A DNA stretch of 64,000 bases. Origin: Secundilactobacillus silagei JCM 19001. Its GTDB lineage: Bacteria; Bacillota; Bacilli; Lactobacillales; Lactobacillaceae. The first letter of the stretch is position 1, and each line of letters begins with the position of its first letter. The notes under the pieces are model-generated. The model had not been told where the DNA came from. It was given only the letters and a program-made list of their open reading frames with translations, and searched no databases. A program made the translations under genes and the position numbers. Positions 1 to 8,400 of the stretch are shown one piece after another. Location of the stretch: contig NZ_BCMG01000004.1 in the NCBI RefSeq assembly GCF_002217945.1, forward strand, positions 1 through 64,000, written 5' to 3'.

Positions 1-2
1 TT

Positions 3-566
3 GTGTTAGCGCTGTTTGCACAATCACAAACGAACAACACGGTTCATATCTTTAACTGGGTCATTCATATCAACCCAGCGAACTATCAATCACTGAACCC
101 ATTGTTTATCTTGATCTACACCCCAATCTTTGCTACTTTGTGGACGAAGCTGGGTAAGAAACAGCCTTCTTCACCAAGCAAGTTCTCCTTAGGGATGCTC
201 GTTACCGGGTTCTCATACTTATGGATGGTGATCCCAGTGGCAATGTTTGGTGCCCATTCACTGGTTAGTCCACTATGGTTAGTTGGTAGCTGGGCAATCA
301 TCGAAGTTGGTGAATTATTAATTTCACCAATTGGACTGTCTGTTACTACGAAGCTGGCGCCAAATGCGTTCCAGTCTTCTATGATGAGTATGTGGTTCCT
401 AGCTGACTCCGCTGGACAAGCTGTGAACTCACAAATCGTTCGATTCTATACACCAGGTAATGAAGTGGGCTACTTCAGCATTATTGGGATTGTTTCCATT
501 ATTGCCGGTATCGTACTCTTCTTCATGATTAAGCCAATCAAGCGCTTAATGGAAGGTGTACTATAA
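3..566 (+). CDS. dtpT: POT/PTR family di/tripeptide transporter, C-terminal part
   Basis: This is the C-terminal 187 residues of a proton-coupled oligopeptide transporter (POT family of the MFS) that imports di- and tripeptides across the membrane. The gene continues off the left edge of the window, so the GTG at position 3 is only the first codon seen and not the true start. About five hydrophobic segments are visible, with the family-typical stretch around IIEVGELLISPIGLSVTTKLAP and MMSMWFLADSAGQ. It ends with a short basic tail (KPIKRLMEGVL), as usual for DtpT. A strong terminator follows directly. Assignment to DtpT among POT proteins is by motif recall; the substrate is inferred from the family. 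Confidence 0.85.
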   Translation: MLALFAQSQTNNTVHIFNWVIHINPANYQSLNPLFILIYTPIFATLWTKLGKKQPSSPSKFSLGMLVTGFSYLWMVIPVAMFGAHSLVSPLWLVGSWAIIEVGELLISPIGLSVTTKLAPNAFQSSMMSMWFLADSAGQAVNSQIVRFYTPGNEVGYFSIIGIVSIIAGIVLFFMIKPIKRLMEGVL

Positions 567-578
567 ACTTGTAATTTC

Positions 579-617
579 AAAGTTGTGTTACGATAATCTC
601 GTGACACAACTTTTTTT
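579..617 (+). terminator. Rho-independent terminator after the peptide transporter
   Basis: A 15-bp stem with one G-U pair (AAAGTTGTGTTACGA against TCGTGACACAACTTT) has a 5-nt loop and is followed by a T-rich run. It lies 13 bases after the transporter stop and just before the ribosome binding site of the next gene. Confidence 0.85.
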
Positions 618-633
618 ATTGGGAGAAAAACGT

Positions 634-1467
634 ATGGTTAAAGTAGCGATGGTGAGCGATTTACATTTTGATATCAATAAGGTGGACCCTGAACAGGCGC
701 TTGTCGATCAGAGCCAATGGTTAAAGACAAACCAGATTGGTGTTTATTTAATTGCTGGTGATCTGTTCAATCACTTTGATCGATCACTGTCATTTGCTGA
801 GAGACTGCAAAAAATGACGCCTCACACGGTGGTTAAGTTTATTGCCGGTAATCATGATATGGTAAACGACATCAGCTATGAGGACCTCGAAAAGCCCTTA
901 TCAGCAACTTATCTTCATCGCAAGCACTACGATGTGCCCGATACTGATTGGCGCATTATTGGTAATAATGGCTGGTACGATTACAGCTTTGCAGCGGTCT
1001 TACACCGGCCCGACGATGCTTTTTGGCACTGGAAACGGGCCTACTGGATCGATGGGGCCATTGAACAGCCCATGAGCGATCCTAAACGTTTGACCCAGGA
1101 GCTGCAAGTTATCAAAACGCAGTTGCAGCAGGCCCAGCGAGATCATAAGCGCGTGTTATTCATGACCCACTTTGTGCCGCGCATCGAATATCTGCACATC
1201 ACGTCTGATGATCGCTTTTGGAATATGGCTAACGCTATGTTAGGCAGTGTGCGAATGGGCCAACTGCTGACAAAATACCACGTGAAGAAAGTTTTATTTG
1301 GTCATCTGCATATCCATCCAGCCCCCCGTGAATTTGAGGGGACACTTTATTACAATCAGTCTGTGGGGTATGGCACAGCCAGAAGACGGGAATGGTTAAC
1401 GGCTACTTTTCAATCAGAGTGGCTGACACGGGTCAAAGTCATCAATTTGACGAATAAAAGTGAGTAA
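634..1467 (+). CDS. Metallophosphoesterase family protein
   Basis: A 277-residue calcineurin-like phosphoesterase. The dinuclear metal-site motifs appear in order: SDLHFD near residue 9, AGDLFNHFD near 51, GNHD near 82, THFVP near 189 and GHLHIH near 230. These ligands hold two divalent metals for phosphoester hydrolysis; the substrate cannot be told from sequence. The start was placed at ATG 634 because GGGAGA lies 10 bases upstream and the first motif then falls near the N-terminus; a longer upstream reading would run through the terminator hairpin. No signal peptide is seen, so it is likely cytoplasmic. It seems to be a single-gene unit. The tRNA promoter follows its stop. Confidence 0.85.
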   Translation: MVKVAMVSDLHFDINKVDPEQALVDQSQWLKTNQIGVYLIAGDLFNHFDRSLSFAERLQKMTPHTVVKFIAGNHDMVNDISYEDLEKPLSATYLHRKHYDVPDTDWRIIGNNGWYDYSFAAVLHRPDDAFWHWKRAYWIDGAIEQPMSDPKRLTQELQVIKTQLQQAQRDHKRVLFMTHFVPRIEYLHITSDDRFWNMANAMLGSVRMGQLLTKYHVKKVLFGHLHIHPAPREFEGTLYYNQSVGYGTARRREWLTATFQSEWLTRVKVINLTNKSE

Positions 1468-1502
1468 AAGCCATTTTTTATGAGAAATAACCGGAAACCA
1501 GC

Positions 1503-1535
1503 TTGACGAATATCACTGATTTTTGGTATTATAAT
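1503..1535 (+). promoter_or_regulatory. Promoter of the tRNA-Tyr/Gln cluster
   Basis: TTGACG (1503-1508) is followed after 18 bases by TATTAT (1527-1532), overlapping TATAAT (1530-1535). The predicted start lies about 20 bases before the first tRNA. Confidence 0.65.
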
Positions 1536-1561
1536 TAAGTTGATTTGTGACAAACATTTAT

Positions 1562-1644
1562 GGATGGGTAGCGAAGTCTGGCTAAACGCGGCGGACTGTA
1601 AATCCGCTCCTTCGGGTTCGGTGGTTCGAATCCACTCCCATCCA
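1562..1644 (+). tRNA. tRNA-Tyr (anticodon GTA), copy 1
   Basis: The acceptor arms GGATGGG and CCCATCC pair, the anticodon loop reads CTGTAAA with GTA as anticodon, a long variable arm (CCGCTCCTTCGGGTTCGG region) is present as expected of a class II tRNA, and the T loop is TTCGAAT. The discriminator base is A. The bases after it are TCA, so CCA is not encoded in this copy, unlike copy 2. Confidence 0.95.
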
Positions 1645-1651
1645 TCATTAT

Positions 1652-1723
1652 TGGGCTATAGCCAAGCGGTAAGGCATCGGGTTTTGATCCCGTGATGCGC
1701 TGGTTCGAATCCAGCTAGCCCAA
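1652..1723 (+). tRNA. tRNA-Gln (anticodon TTG), copy 1
   Basis: A 72-nt tRNA with acceptor arms TGGGCTA and TAGCCCA, anticodon TTG in the loop TTTTGAT, T loop TTCGAAT and discriminator A. It follows tRNA-Tyr by 7 bases and is surely co-transcribed. CCA is not encoded. Confidence 0.95.
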
Positions 1724-1793
1724 TTCAACCAGATTGAGGTTGACTAATTATACGATGTGCTGTATAGTTATTAGCGTTGTTTATATTTATTAT

Positions 1794-1876
1794 GGATGGG
1801 TAGCGAAGTCTGGCTAAACGCGGCGGACTGTAAATCCGCTCCTTCGGGTTCGGTGGTTCGAATCCACTCCCATCCA
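1794..1876 (+). tRNA. tRNA-Tyr (anticodon GTA), copy 2
   Basis: Identical in sequence to copy 1 over its 83 nt and offset by exactly 232 bases. Here the discriminator A is followed by CCA (1877-1879), so this copy encodes its 3' end while copy 1 does not. Confidence 0.95.
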
Positions 1877-1883
1877 CCATTAT

Positions 1884-1955
1884 TGGGCTATAGCCAAGCG
1901 GTAAGGCATCGGGTTTTGATCCCGTGATGCGCTGGTTCGAATCCAGCTAGCCCAA
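1884..1955 (+). tRNA. tRNA-Gln (anticodon TTG), copy 2
   Basis: Identical to tRNA-Gln copy 1, again offset by 232 bases and 7 bases after tRNA-Tyr. It ends the cluster and is followed by a terminator at 1970. Confidence 0.95.
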
Positions 1956-1969
1956 TTCGTTACGCCTTT

Positions 1970-2013
1970 CTCGTTATCAAGCACCTATCAGTGCTGATAT
2001 AACGGGTTTTTTT
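1970..2013 (+). terminator. Terminator of the tRNA cluster
   Basis: CTCGTTAT pairs with ATAACGGG, an inner AGCAC pairs with GTGCT, and seven T residues follow. Confidence 0.85.
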
Positions 2014-2053
2014 ATTGCTTAAAATAATTTCCCCAACGGGCAGGGGACGGTAA

Positions 2054-2084
2054 CTGTTAATCAGGATGATTAGCGGTTTTTTTA
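2054..2084 (+). terminator. Second, orphan terminator-like hairpin
   Basis: CTGTTAATC pairs with GATTAGCGG (with wobbles) and is followed by seven T residues and ATTGC, the same tail as the tRNA terminator 70 bases upstream. No gene lies between the two, so it is either a back-up terminator or a remnant of a lost gene. Confidence 0.6.
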
Positions 2085-2179
2085 TTGCAATGAATAAAGG
2101 TTTAGAGCGTTAATTTGACGTCAAAATGCTTGCTCGCGTTGCAAGACGATTGAAAAAAATGTCTACCTAACTTAATTTT

Positions 2180-2188
2180 TGATATAAT
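2180..2188 (+). promoter_or_regulatory. Extended -10 promoter of proC
   Basis: TGATATAAT is an extended -10 element about 45 bases before the proC start. No good -35 hexamer is seen at the right distance. Confidence 0.6.
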
Positions 2189-2236
2189 ATATCTAGCATA
2201 ATTTCAGTCGCATCAGGATGCTTAGGAGTGATACTC

Positions 2237-3034
2237 ATGAAGATTGGATTCATTGGTGTTGGCGGTATGGCACAGGCGATTATTACCGGTCTGCTGAAGC
2301 AAACTAAACTTACGCCGTCAGATATATTGATTCATAGCGCACACGCTTCAACTTATGAGCCGTTTGCTAATAAAACCGGGGTGACTGCTAAGGCAACCAA
2401 TGCAGAAGTTGCTCAGGACAGCGACGTGGTCGTTCTAGCGGTTACGCCTAATGTAGCAACACCGGTTTTACAGGAAATTCGCGACCAGCTTGATGCTAAG
2501 CGCAAAATTTTAATTTCAATTGTGGCCGGTTTATCACTGAAACGGTTGGAAGAGCTGGCGGGTTATGACCTGCCGATCCTGCGTACGCTGCCGAATTTGA
2601 ACGTGGCAATTGGCGCTGGCATGACCGCGGTTCACGCTAACGAACATCTAACGGGCGAAGCCAAGCAACAAGCAGTTGGCCTCTTTGATCAGATTGGCAG
2701 TACGGTAACCTTGCCTGAAGCTGATTTTTCAACGTTTTCAGCCTTAGCTGGTTCAAGTCCAGCCTACGTTTACTTCTTCATTGATAGTTTAAGCCGCGCG
2801 GGTGTTAAACACGGTTTAACCAAGGCGGCTGCTACCAAGATCGCAGCTCAGGCAGTCATGGGATCGGCTGAAATGGTTTTAAAGTCGGATGAAAATCCCT
2901 TTGGTCTCATTGATCAAGTCTCTTCACCGGGCGGCAGTACGGTAGCCGGTTTATTAGCAATGGAGGAAGCCGGCTTCATGACTTCGGTTGTTAAGGGAAT
3001 CGATGCTACAATTGACCGTGATAACGCGGAATAA
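2237..3034 (+). CDS. proC: Pyrroline-5-carboxylate reductase
   Basis: A 265-residue enzyme for the last step of proline synthesis, the NAD(P)H reduction of 1-pyrroline-5-carboxylate to L-proline. The N-terminal Rossmann motif GFIGVGGMAQAI starts at residue 4, and the C-terminal dimerisation and substrate domain carries the signature around LAGSSPAYVYFFIDSLSRAG and SSPGGSTVAGL. The length is normal for ProC. The start is ATG 2237 because AGGAG is correctly spaced at 2224; a GTG three codons earlier overlaps that site. It is a single gene, with its own extended -10 promoter and no proA or proB in the window. Confidence 0.95.
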   Translation: MKIGFIGVGGMAQAIITGLLKQTKLTPSDILIHSAHASTYEPFANKTGVTAKATNAEVAQDSDVVVLAVTPNVATPVLQEIRDQLDAKRKILISIVAGLSLKRLEELAGYDLPILRTLPNLNVAIGAGMTAVHANEHLTGEAKQQAVGLFDQIGSTVTLPEADFSTFSALAGSSPAYVYFFIDSLSRAGVKHGLTKAAATKIAAQAVMGSAEMVLKSDENPFGLIDQVSSPGGSTVAGLLAMEEAGFMTSVVKGIDATIDRDNAE

Positions 3035-3093
3035 AGTGGTTATAAGCGATAAAATGAGTCGCTAAACCAGCAATGAACACCGATGCACCAGGC

Positions 3094-3122
3094 TTGCAAC
3101 ATGGTCTATACCAGTATATAAT
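3094..3122 (+). promoter_or_regulatory. nagA promoter with dre-like NagR operator
   Basis: TTGCAA (3094-3099) and TATAAT (3117-3122) are spaced by 17 bases. Between them lies TGGTCTATACCA (3102-3113), which reads TGGTATAGACCA on the other strand. That resembles the dre site bound by GntR/HutC regulators of the NagR (YvoA/DasR) type. Such a regulator is encoded just downstream, so autoregulated repression by steric block of the promoter is inferred. Confidence 0.75.
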
Positions 3123-3174
3123 AAAGCCCGTAAACTTAGTCGAGAAGCTGAGAGTTGATTAGGAGGAAAAGTCT

Positions 3175-4320
3175 ATGAGTACCGTGTTGAAACACGCGAC
3201 AATTTATACTGGTGAAGAGGTCATTTCAGATGGTTATATTCGGTTTGACAAAACCATTGAAGCCGTTGGTCAGATGAGCGATTATCAAGCACAGCCTAAC
3301 GATGACGTTAAGTTTGTGAACGGTAAGGTGATCGTTCCGGGATTTATTGATGTCCATACTCACGGTGGGTATGGTTTTGATTCCATGGATGGCGATGCTG
3401 ATCAAATCAACAAAATGGTTAATCACATGGTCAAAGAAGGGATTACAACCGTCTTCCCAACGACCATGACGCAGTCCAATGATAATATTGCTCACGCGAT
3501 GACCGGAATCAAAGAAGCCGCTAAGGTGAACCCAGTGATCAAGGGTGTTCATCTTGAAGGGCCCTTTATTGCCGCCATCTACAAGGGTGCTCAGCCAGAA
3601 AAGTACATTAAAGATCCGGACGTTTCGTTACTGGATCATTGGAACAAGCTTTCGGGCGGTTTGGTTAAATTAATTACTTATGCACCAGAAGATAAGGGGT
3701 CACGAGTGTTTGAAGATTACTGCCTGTCCCATAACATCGTGCCGTCAGTTGGGCACAGTAACGCTACCCGGGCACAAATGCTGGCTAGTCGCGCGACTCA
3801 TGTGACGCATTTATATAATGCACAACGGGAATTCAAACACCGTGAACCCGGCGTTACCGGTCATGCGATGCTTGAAGAAAATATGTATGCTGAATTGATC
3901 TGCGACGGCTTTCATATCGTGCCGGATATGATCAAATTGGCATATGATCAAAAGGGACCGCACCGTATCGAACTCGTAACGGATTCAATGCGGGCCAAGG
4001 GGATGCCTGAGGGGATCAGTGAACTTGGCGGTCAAAAAGTGATCGTTAAAGACAAGCAGGCCCGTCTTGAAACGGGTAACCTAGCTGGCTCAGTCTTACG
4101 TTACGATGATGCTTTTCGCAACGTGATGGCCTTTACCGGCTGTGGCATTGAAGAAGCTGTATTAATGACATCGGTCAATCAAGCTGAAGAATTTGGTTTA
4201 ACTCAAAAGGGAAAACTTTTGCCAGGGCTTGACGCTGACTTGAACGTCTTTGATCGCACGCTTAATCTGCAAACAACCTACAGTTATGGTCGTGAATTTG
4301 ACGCGAGTCAAGTCGATTAG
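3175..4320 (+). CDS. nagA: N-acetylglucosamine-6-phosphate deacetylase
   Basis: A 381-residue amidohydrolase that removes acetate from GlcNAc-6-phosphate to give glucosamine-6-phosphate, for amino sugar catabolism and wall recycling. Metal-site motifs are visible: DVHTHGG at residues 59-65, EGPF near 128, GHSNA near 194 and THLYNA near 212, with VTDSM near 270 supplying the catalytic Asp. Its length is normal. A good AGGAGG lies 8 bases before the ATG. A GntR gene follows after 26 bases, and the pair sits behind a promoter with a dre-like operator, so NagR control is likely. No nagB is present in the window. Confidence 0.95.
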   Translation: MSTVLKHATIYTGEEVISDGYIRFDKTIEAVGQMSDYQAQPNDDVKFVNGKVIVPGFIDVHTHGGYGFDSMDGDADQINKMVNHMVKEGITTVFPTTMTQSNDNIAHAMTGIKEAAKVNPVIKGVHLEGPFIAAIYKGAQPEKYIKDPDVSLLDHWNKLSGGLVKLITYAPEDKGSRVFEDYCLSHNIVPSVGHSNATRAQMLASRATHVTHLYNAQREFKHREPGVTGHAMLEENMYAELICDGFHIVPDMIKLAYDQKGPHRIELVTDSMRAKGMPEGISELGGQKVIVKDKQARLETGNLAGSVLRYDDAFRNVMAFTGCGIEEAVLMTSVNQAEEFGLTQKGKLLPGLDADLNVFDRTLNLQTTYSYGREFDASQVD

Positions 4321-4346
4321 TGAGGTAAGAAAGGTCGTTAAATTTT

Positions 4347-5048
4347 ATGGGATCACCTGTATATATTCAAATTCATAATGAGATCAAGAAAGCTATCGAG
4401 GCTGGTAAATGGTCTGTTGGGGACCGTATCCCTTCAGAACGTGAATTAGCCGTTCAATTCCACGTAAGCCGAATGACACTTCGGCAAGCCATTCAAACGT
4501 TGGTTGAAGAGGGAATTTTAGAGCGCTTTGTTGGATCAGGTACTTTTGTCGCCAATCAAAAAGTACAGGAAAAAATGTCAGGGGTCACTGGATTTACCGA
4601 TCTGATGCTTGCACAAGGCAAACAGCCCTCCAGTAAGACGATTTCGTACCACGTGATGAGCCCATCTTTAAGTGAAATTGAAAAGTTAAAGTTAAAGGAT
4701 GATGCTCAGGTGCTGCGAATGGAACGGGTTCGTTACGGGGATGATGTGCCGATTAGTTTTGAAGTTGCAACGATTCCGCTAGAAATTGTGGAAGGACTTT
4801 CAAAACAAGAGGTTTCCGAGTCCCTGTACCGCACGCTGGAAACCAAAAAGGGCGTTATGCCCGGACACGCCAAACAAATGGTGTCGGCTTCGACAGCCTC
4901 TGAAAGAATTGCGGAATATTTGGATATTAAACGGGGCGATGCCATTTTGCGTTTACGGCAAATTTCGTACTTACAGGATGGCCGGCCATTTGAATACGTC
5001 CGCACGCAGTACGTTGGCGAACGGTTTGAATTTGTCCTCGAAAAATAA
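4347..5048 (+). CDS. nagR: GntR/HutC family transcriptional regulator (NagR-like)
   Basis: A 233-residue regulator with an N-terminal winged helix (residues about 8-70, with the family-typical WSVGDRIPSERELA and VSRMTLRQAI) and a C-terminal UTRA ligand domain (about 90-230). In the NagR/YvoA group the UTRA domain binds GlcNAc-6-P or GlcN-6-P and releases the DNA. Position directly behind nagA, in the same direction, and the dre-like operator upstream of nagA support this role. The ribosome binding site is weak. Ends at a terminator shared with the convergent tagA gene. Confidence 0.85.
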   Translation: MGSPVYIQIHNEIKKAIEAGKWSVGDRIPSERELAVQFHVSRMTLRQAIQTLVEEGILERFVGSGTFVANQKVQEKMSGVTGFTDLMLAQGKQPSSKTISYHVMSPSLSEIEKLKLKDDAQVLRMERVRYGDDVPISFEVATIPLEIVEGLSKQEVSESLYRTLETKKGVMPGHAKQMVSASTASERIAEYLDIKRGDAILRLRQISYLQDGRPFEYVRTQYVGERFEFVLEK

Positions 5049-5050
5049 TA

Positions 5051-5094
5051 AAGAACCTAGAAGTTGATCATGTGACCAGCTCCTAGGCTCTTTT
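5051..5094. terminator. Bidirectional terminator between nagR and tagA
   Basis: CCTAG and CTAGG form the outer stem, with an imperfect inner stem and flanking AAGA and TCTTTT runs. It serves convergent genes on both sides. Confidence 0.65.
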
Positions 5095-5105
5095 CATACT
5101 CTGAA

Positions 5106-5840
5106 CTATTTTTGCTTGTGGGCAGCACGTTTGACGGTTTTTAAATAGCGTGGCAGAACCATCATGCGCTTCAAGCGCGTCGGTTCGCTCAGCAGCCGGT
5201 AAAACCATTCTAAGTGGTGGTTTTGAAAGAACTTTGGCGCGCGCTTGGTGTGGCCGCTTAGCACGTCAAAACTACCGCCGACGCCCATCCATAAACCATC
5301 ATTTTGGTGACGATGAGCGGCAATCAGCTGTTCTTGTTTGGGAAAGCCGACCGCCAAGAACACCATGTCCGGCTGCTTAGCGGCGATGTCTTGGGCGATG
5401 GGCGAAAAATCGGTGAAGTACCCATCGTGAGCACCTGCCACTTTTAAACCGGGGTAGCGGTTGGCAACGACTTTCTTCACGTCTTTGATCACTTCCGGTT
5501 TGGCGCCTACCAGATAAACGGTTTTACGCTGCTGGTTGCCCCATTCTAATAGCGCCAGCATGGTATCATAGCCAGTGATCCGTTCAGTCATTGGCGTACC
5601 CAGAATGGCAGCGCCCTTGAGGATGCCAATGCCATCCGGGGTGATGTAGTCCGCGTTTTTCAGAATGCGCTGATAACTGGGATCATCTCTGGCATACATG
5701 ACAATTTCAGGATTGGCCGTTACGATGAAGGTGTTCTGGCGATGATTAATGCGGGATTCAACTGCGGTTAAGAAAGCCGCTTGGGTTGTATTGATAAACG
5801 GGACGTTGAGAACGTTGATCCGTAGAAATTCGTTAGACAT
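5106..5840 (-). CDS. tagA: WecG/TagA/CpsF family glycosyltransferase
   Basis: A 244-residue member of the GT26 family. In teichoic acid synthesis TagA transfers ManNAc from UDP-ManNAc to undecaprenyl-PP-GlcNAc, the second step after TagO. Recognisable stretches are VTANPEIVMYARDD, ADYITPDGIGI, FLAVGFPKQEQ and WMGVGGSFDVLSG, with the basic C-terminus that holds the protein to the membrane. The start was set at ATG 5840, with GGATGG 5 bases upstream; another ATG at 5849 is possible. It is transcribed alone, convergent with nagR; tagO lies 56 kb away in the window. Confidence 0.88.
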   Translation of the reverse strand: MSNEFLRINVLNVPFINTTQAAFLTAVESRINHRQNTFIVTANPEIVMYARDDPSYQRILKNADYITPDGIGILKGAAILGTPMTERITGYDTMLALLEWGNQQRKTVYLVGAKPEVIKDVKKVVANRYPGLKVAGAHDGYFTDFSPIAQDIAAKQPDMVFLAVGFPKQEQLIAAHRHQNDGLWMGVGGSFDVLSGHTKRAPKFFQNHHLEWFYRLLSEPTRLKRMMVLPRYLKTVKRAAHKQK

Positions 5841-5884
5841 AATAACCATCCATTCTAGAAATAATTTTAAAACTATCGGTTTAA

Positions 5885-5913
5885 CTGACGCTGATTCGGA
5901 TTAATGATAGAAT
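5885..5913 (+). promoter_or_regulatory. Likely pncB promoter
   Basis: CTGACG (5885-5890) and TAGAAT (5908-5913) are spaced by 17 bases, about 45 bases before the pncB start. Confidence 0.5.
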
Positions 5914-5959
5914 AGTTCTCATAAACAGAAATATCAATCAATTAAAGGGGTTTACAAAC

Positions 5960-7432
5960 ATGGCAAAGCAGTATCCAGATGATAGCACAACGTTGCATAC
6001 GGATGCATATGAACTGAGTATGATTCAAACCTATTTTGAACAGGGTATTCAAAATAAAAAGGCGATTTTTGAAGTTTACTTTCGTGATATGCCCTTTAAA
6101 AATGGGTTCGCCGTTTTTGCAGGACTAGAACACATTATTCATTATATCGAAAATTTACACTTCTCAAAAACCGATATTGACTATTTAACGGAAGCAACCG
6201 ATTATTCACCTGAATTTCTGGATTATTTAAGTCACTTTCAGTTTAAAGGCACCGTTCGCTCCGCTGCTGAAGGTGAACTGGTTTACAGCAATGAACCGAT
6301 GATGCAAGTCGAAGGTCCCTTAGCTGACTGCCAATTAATTGAAACTGCTGTGCTGAACATTGTCAACTATCAGACACTGATTGCTACTAAAGCTGCCCGC
6401 ATTCGTTCGGTAGCCGGTAATGACGATATCATGGAATTTGGTACCCGGCGAGCACAGGAATTTGACGCTGCTATCTGGGGTACCCGGGCAGCTTACATTG
6501 GTGGCTTCGATGCCACATCAAACGTTCGCGCCGGTAAGATCTTTGGTATTCCAATCAGCGGGACCCACGCGCACTCACTGGTACAAACATATGGAAACGA
6601 TTACGATGCCTTTCGGGCCTACGCTGAAACCCATAAAGACTGCGTGTTCTTAGTGGACACTTACGACACCATTAAAAGTGGTGTCCCCAGTGCCATTCGG
6701 GTGGCTAACGAAATGGGCGACAAAATCAACTTTCTAGGGGTGCGGATCGATTCCGGTGATATGGCATACCTGTCCAAGCGAGTTCGTGAACAGCTGGACG
6801 AAGCAGGTTACAAAGACGCTAAAATTTATGCGTCAAACGATTTAGACGAGAAGACCATTATGTCATTGAAGATGCAAAGTGCCAAAATTGATGTTTGGGG
6901 CGTTGGCACTAAATTGATCACGGCTTTTGACCAACCCGCTCTAGGCGCCGTTTATAAGATGGTGTCAATTGAGAAGAATGGCCAGATGGAAGATACGATC
7001 AAATTATCGAATAACGCTGAAAAAGTTTCAACACCAGGCCGCAAACAGGTTTGGCGGATCACCGAAAAAGATGACGGCAAGTCAGAGGGGGATTACGTCT
7101 CGCTTTGGAATGAAGACCCGCGTAAGCAAGATGAACTGTACATGTTCCACCCAAGCTATACCTACATCAATAAAACCGTGACCGACTTTGACGCCCGGCC
7201 AATCTTACAGACGATTTTTGATCAGGGCCGGTTAGTTTATCAGCAACCGGAATTAGCTGATATCAAGGCACGCTGTTCACAGAAACTGGCTAATCTCTGG
7301 CCGGAATATAAACGGGATCTGAATCCCCAGAAGTACCCGGTCGATCTTTCCCAGAAACTGTGGGACAACAAGATGAACTTAATTCAAGAAATTCACGCGT
7401 ACGTTAAAAAAATTGATTTTGATAATAAATAA
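5960..7432 (+). CDS. pncB: Nicotinate phosphoribosyltransferase
   Basis: A 490-residue enzyme that joins nicotinate and PRPP, with ATP, to give nicotinate mononucleotide in NAD salvage. Family motifs include LHTDAYELSMIQTYFEQG at residues 11-28, the EFGTRRAQ motif near 156 and the PRPP-binding FLGVRIDSGDM region near 256. Length is typical of the long Firmicute form. AAAGGGG is spaced correctly before the ATG. nadE starts 12 bases after its stop, so the two form a salvage operon leading from nicotinate to NAD. No recognised NiaR operator was found. Confidence 0.95.
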   Translation: MAKQYPDDSTTLHTDAYELSMIQTYFEQGIQNKKAIFEVYFRDMPFKNGFAVFAGLEHIIHYIENLHFSKTDIDYLTEATDYSPEFLDYLSHFQFKGTVRSAAEGELVYSNEPMMQVEGPLADCQLIETAVLNIVNYQTLIATKAARIRSVAGNDDIMEFGTRRAQEFDAAIWGTRAAYIGGFDATSNVRAGKIFGIPISGTHAHSLVQTYGNDYDAFRAYAETHKDCVFLVDTYDTIKSGVPSAIRVANEMGDKINFLGVRIDSGDMAYLSKRVREQLDEAGYKDAKIYASNDLDEKTIMSLKMQSAKIDVWGVGTKLITAFDQPALGAVYKMVSIEKNGQMEDTIKLSNNAEKVSTPGRKQVWRITEKDDGKSEGDYVSLWNEDPRKQDELYMFHPSYTYINKTVTDFDARPILQTIFDQGRLVYQQPELADIKARCSQKLANLWPEYKRDLNPQKYPVDLSQKLWDNKMNLIQEIHAYVKKIDFDNK

Positions 7433-7444
7433 GAGGGCAGAGAG

Positions 7445-8269
7445 ATGAGAGAATTACAGCAACAAATTATTGCAGCACTGAAGGTAAAACCACAAATTGA
7501 TCCAGAGGCAGAAATTCGCCGCAGTGTCGACTTTTTAAAGGCTTACCTGCAAAAAACGGGTTTGAAAACGCTGGTTTTGGGCATTTCTGGCGGTCAAGAT
7601 TCGACCTTAGCCGGTAAACTCTGCGAACTGGCCGCAACTGAGCTGCGGGCAGAGACTAAAAACGACGCTTACCAGTTTATTGCCGTTCGATTGCCCTATG
7701 GTACTCAGGCGGATGAATCGGATGCCATGGACGCCATTGCCTTTATGAAGGCTGACCGCGTGGACCGCGTGGATATTCAAGCGGCAACGGATGCCACGGT
7801 TGCTGCTGTGGCGGCTAATCAGGAGACCATCTCTGATTTCAATAAGGGCAATATTAAAGCCCGGCAACGGATGATCGCTCAATTTACGATTGCGGGTGCG
7901 AATCAAGGTGTTGTAGTGGGAACCGATCACGCTGCTGAAGCGGTAACTGGGTTTTACACTAAATTCGGTGACGGGGCTGCTGACATTACCCCCATTTGGC
8001 GCTTGAATAAACGGCAGGGAAAGCAGCTGCTGGAAGTACTTCACGCACCGAAGCACCTGTACACTAAGGTGCCAACCGCCGATTTGGAAGAAGACCGGCC
8101 GGCATTGCCTGATGAAGTGGCCTTGGGCGTTCATTATGATGACATTGATGATTATCTAGAAGGCAAGCCCGTTTCGGATAAAGCGGCGTCAACGATTGAA
8201 TCCTGGTACTTAAAGACCCAGCATAAACGCCACTTACCCGTGACGGTGTTCGATACTTTTTGGAAGTAA
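7445..8269 (+). CDS. nadE: NH3-dependent NAD+ synthetase
   Basis: A 274-residue enzyme that amidates nicotinate adenine dinucleotide to NAD with ATP and ammonia. The ATP pyrophosphatase P-loop [14 protein letters not shown] lies near residue 46, and [20 protein letters not shown] near 158 and the ADLEEDRP segment near 212 are typical of the ammonia-dependent form. There is no glutaminase domain. It is co-transcribed with pncB. Together they complete the two outer steps of the salvage pathway; nadD is not in the window. Confidence 0.95.
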   Translation: MRELQQQIIAALKVKPQIDPEAEIRRSVDFLKAYLQKTGLKTLVLGISGGQDSTLAGKLCELAATELRAETKNDAYQFIAVRLPYGTQADESDAMDAIAFMKADRVDRVDIQAATDATVAAVAANQETISDFNKGNIKARQRMIAQFTIAGANQGVVVGTDHAAEAVTGFYTKFGDGAADITPIWRLNKRQGKQLLEVLHAPKHLYTKVPTADLEEDRPALPDEVALGVHYDDIDDYLEGKPVSDKAASTIESWYLKTQHKRHLPVTVFDTFWK

Positions 8270-8282
8270 ACTTCGTGAGACT

Positions 8283-8400
8283 GCGTGATACGATGAGGGA
8301 GTAATCGGCAGGATCTTCTGTGACCGACCCGTCAGCAAGGGACAAGCGTCTCCGGGGAGGTCTTAATCGATGAGACTTAACAACGAAAATAACTCATACA
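8283..8400 (+). promoter_or_regulatory. Structured 5' leader of the cation ATPase gene; possible yybP-ykoY (Mn2+) riboswitch
   Basis: The 147-base gap between nadE and the P-type ATPase holds several nested pairings: TCGG/CCGA closing CAG/CTG (about 8309-8331), CCC/GGG around GTCAGCAA (8331-8345), and GTCT/AGAC near 8362-8378. A GGGAGTA motif (8297-8303) followed by a stem and then CGTCA resembles the L1 and L3 sequences of yybP-ykoY Mn riboswitches, which often precede P-type ATPases. The canonical 3' CAAGAC strand is not clearly present, so the class is uncertain. An extended -10 (TG-A-TACGAT, 8286-8294) lies just upstream. Confidence 0.4.

Noticed and set aside
556-633. Upstream extension of the metallophosphoesterase
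   Set aside because: It would run through the terminator hairpin and overlap the transporter stop; the ATG at 634 has a proper ribosome binding site.
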